From positions 310,001-374,000 of the forward strand of contig NZ_JAKZAJ010000004.1 of assembly GCF_023156285.1 (NCBI RefSeq): DNA of 64,000 nt, in the 5' to 3' direction. Positions 63,081-64,000 of the stretch are shown here, in pieces. The translations under genes were made by a program, and so were the position numbers. Numbering within the stretch: the stretch's first letter is position 1; every line of letters begins with the position of its first letter. This stretch comes from Marinobacter koreensis. Its GTDB lineage: Bacteria > Pseudomonadota > Gammaproteobacteria > Pseudomonadales > Oleiphilaceae. The notes under the pieces were generated by a model, which saw nothing but the letters and a program-made list of their open reading frames with translations, was not told the origin of the DNA and searched no databases.

Positions 63081-64000
63081 ATGTTAACGATAACCGATCT
63101 CAGTTTACAACGGGGCGGCGTCTGGTTGCTAGAAACCGTAACCTTAACGGTCCAACCCGGCCAGAGAGTCGCCATCGTCGGCGCTAATGGTGCCGGGAAA
63201 TCCAGTCTTTTCCAGCTCTTGTTGGGCCAGCTGGCCCCGGAGCAGGGCAGTGTATCCCTGCCGGGTGGATGCCGGATCGCTCACATGGCTCAGGAGGTGG
63301 CAGCGTCGAACCGTTCCGCCAGGGACTTCGTGCTCGATGGCGATCCTGATCTGCGGAGCCTTGAAGCGGCGCTGGCCCGCGCGGAAGCCGATGGCGATGA
63401 CCATGCGATCGCTCGTATCCACGGCGAGCTGGACGTCCACGAAGCCTGGTCAGCACCGCGTCGGGCAGAGTCGTTGTTGCGGGGGCTGGGCTTTGCTGAT
63501 GGCGATGCCGACCGGCCGGTGGCGGCGTTCTCCGGTGGCTGGCGTATCCGCCTCAACCTTGCCCAGGCGTTGATGCGTCCGTCGGATCTTCTGCTGCTCG
63601 ATGAACCGACCAACCACCTGGATCTGGATGCCTGCCTGTGGCTGGAAAACTGGCTGCGCCGGTATCCCGGAACGCTGCTGTTTATCTCCCATGACCGTGA
63701 CTTCATGGACCGGGTGGCAACTCATGTGGTGCATTTCGACCATCGCAAACTGGATCTCTACACCGGTAACTACTCGGCCTTCGAACGTCAGCGCAGCGAG
63801 CGATTATCGCAGCAACAGGCCAATTATGAACGTCAACAGGCCCGCATTGCCGAAATCCAGCGTTTCGTCGATCGTTTCAAAGCCAAGGCGACCAAGGCCC
63901 GGCAGGCGCAAAGCCGGGTGAAGGCGCTTGAACGGATGGAGCGGATTGCACCGGCCCACGTCGATTCGCCGTTCAGTTTCACCTTTCCTATGGCAGAGAA
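63081..64000 (+). CDS. yheS: ABC-F ATPase YheS (3' partial)
   Basis: The first 306 residues of a duplicated-ATPase ABC-F protein are visible before the window ends. Walker A is GANGAGKS, the signature AFSGGWRIRLNLAQAL and Walker B LLLLDEPTNHLDLD. The inter-domain linker (RFKAKATKARQAQSRVKALE) and the IAPAHVDSPFSF segment match E. coli YheS closely. ABC-F proteins act on ribosomes. The second ATPase domain lies outside the window. Confidence 0.93.
   Translation, partial: MLTITDLSLQRGGVWLLETVTLTVQPGQRVAIVGANGAGKSSLFQLLLGQLAPEQGSVSLPGGCRIAHMAQEVAASNRSARDFVLDGDPDLRSLEAALARAEADGDDHAIARIHGELDVHEAWSAPRRAESLLRGLGFADGDADRPVAAFSGGWRIRLNLAQALMRPSDLLLLDEPTNHLDLDACLWLENWLRRYPGTLLFISHDRDFMDRVATHVVHFDHRKLDLYTGNYSAFERQRSERLSQQQANYERQQARIAEIQRFVDRFKAKATKARQAQSRVKALERMERIAPAHVDSPFSFTFPMAE

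Overview
The window looks like the chromosome of a marine gammaproteobacterium, most likely Marinobacter or a close relative. I infer this from the gene content (lutBC, mqo next to a three-part pntAA/pntAB/pntB transhydrogenase, katG, yebG, bfd-bfr, algQ/rsd, pldA, tex, gshA, yheS) and from protein resemblance recalled from memory; no database search was run. Most of the window is gene-dense, GC-rich core sequence. The exception is about 24.2-36.9 kb, which is visibly more AT-rich and built differently.

Left core (1-24.2 kb): L-lactate utilisation (lutB, cut by the window edge, and lutC); a convergent mqo-pntAA-pntAB-pntB operon whose genes overlap or nearly touch; an NfsA-type nitroreductase; a MarR/HlyD/DUF2955 efflux operon divergent from an MFS exporter; a dienelactone hydrolase; yebG under a perfect LexA box, divergent from katG; a YeiH-type exporter; an intergenic stretch with hairpins, a tiny gene and an AraC-regulator remnant; an IorAB-type molybdenum hydroxylase; a ketopantoate-reductase-like enzyme; an EAL-CBS-GGDDF signalling protein; and an NDUFA9-like NAD-binding protein.

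Accessory region (24.2-36.9 kb): a run of short, mostly promoterless plus-strand genes, each followed by a palindromic attC-like site ending in GCGTTA or a close variant. This is an integron gene-cassette array with no integrase in the window (a CALIN). Cassettes encode GNAT acetyltransferases, two GFA-fold proteins, a PPOX-fold flavoprotein, a DJ-1/PfpI protein, a methyltransferase-like protein, a DUF2268 protease, an Asp/Glu racemase inactivated by two in-frame stops, and small membrane proteins. A block of about 4.4 kb on the opposite strand interrupts it: a PaaA-like di-iron oxygenase, a radical SAM enzyme with extra C-terminal cysteines, a PLP aminotransferase and an AraC regulator. The insertion truncated one GNAT cassette. 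This four-gene block is the best candidate for an undescribed biosynthetic system. The array ends beside a tRNA-Arg(CCG).

Right core (36.9-64 kb): yaeQ; a CidA/LrgA-LrgB pair; a complete dipeptide ABC importer (dppABCDF-like) with a LysR regulator and an Xaa-Pro-dipeptidase-like M24 peptidase; bfd under a Fur box, then bfr; phosphomannomutase/phosphoglucomutase; a 31-bp-armed inverted repeat between convergent genes; phospholipase A (pldA); cytochrome c5; Rep helicase; a GGDEF-EAL protein; tex; gshA; an Rmf/CrpP-like small protein; a FliL-like protein; dsbB; rsd/algQ; an FKBP-type lipoprotein; two small conserved genes; and the start of yheS, which runs off the right edge.
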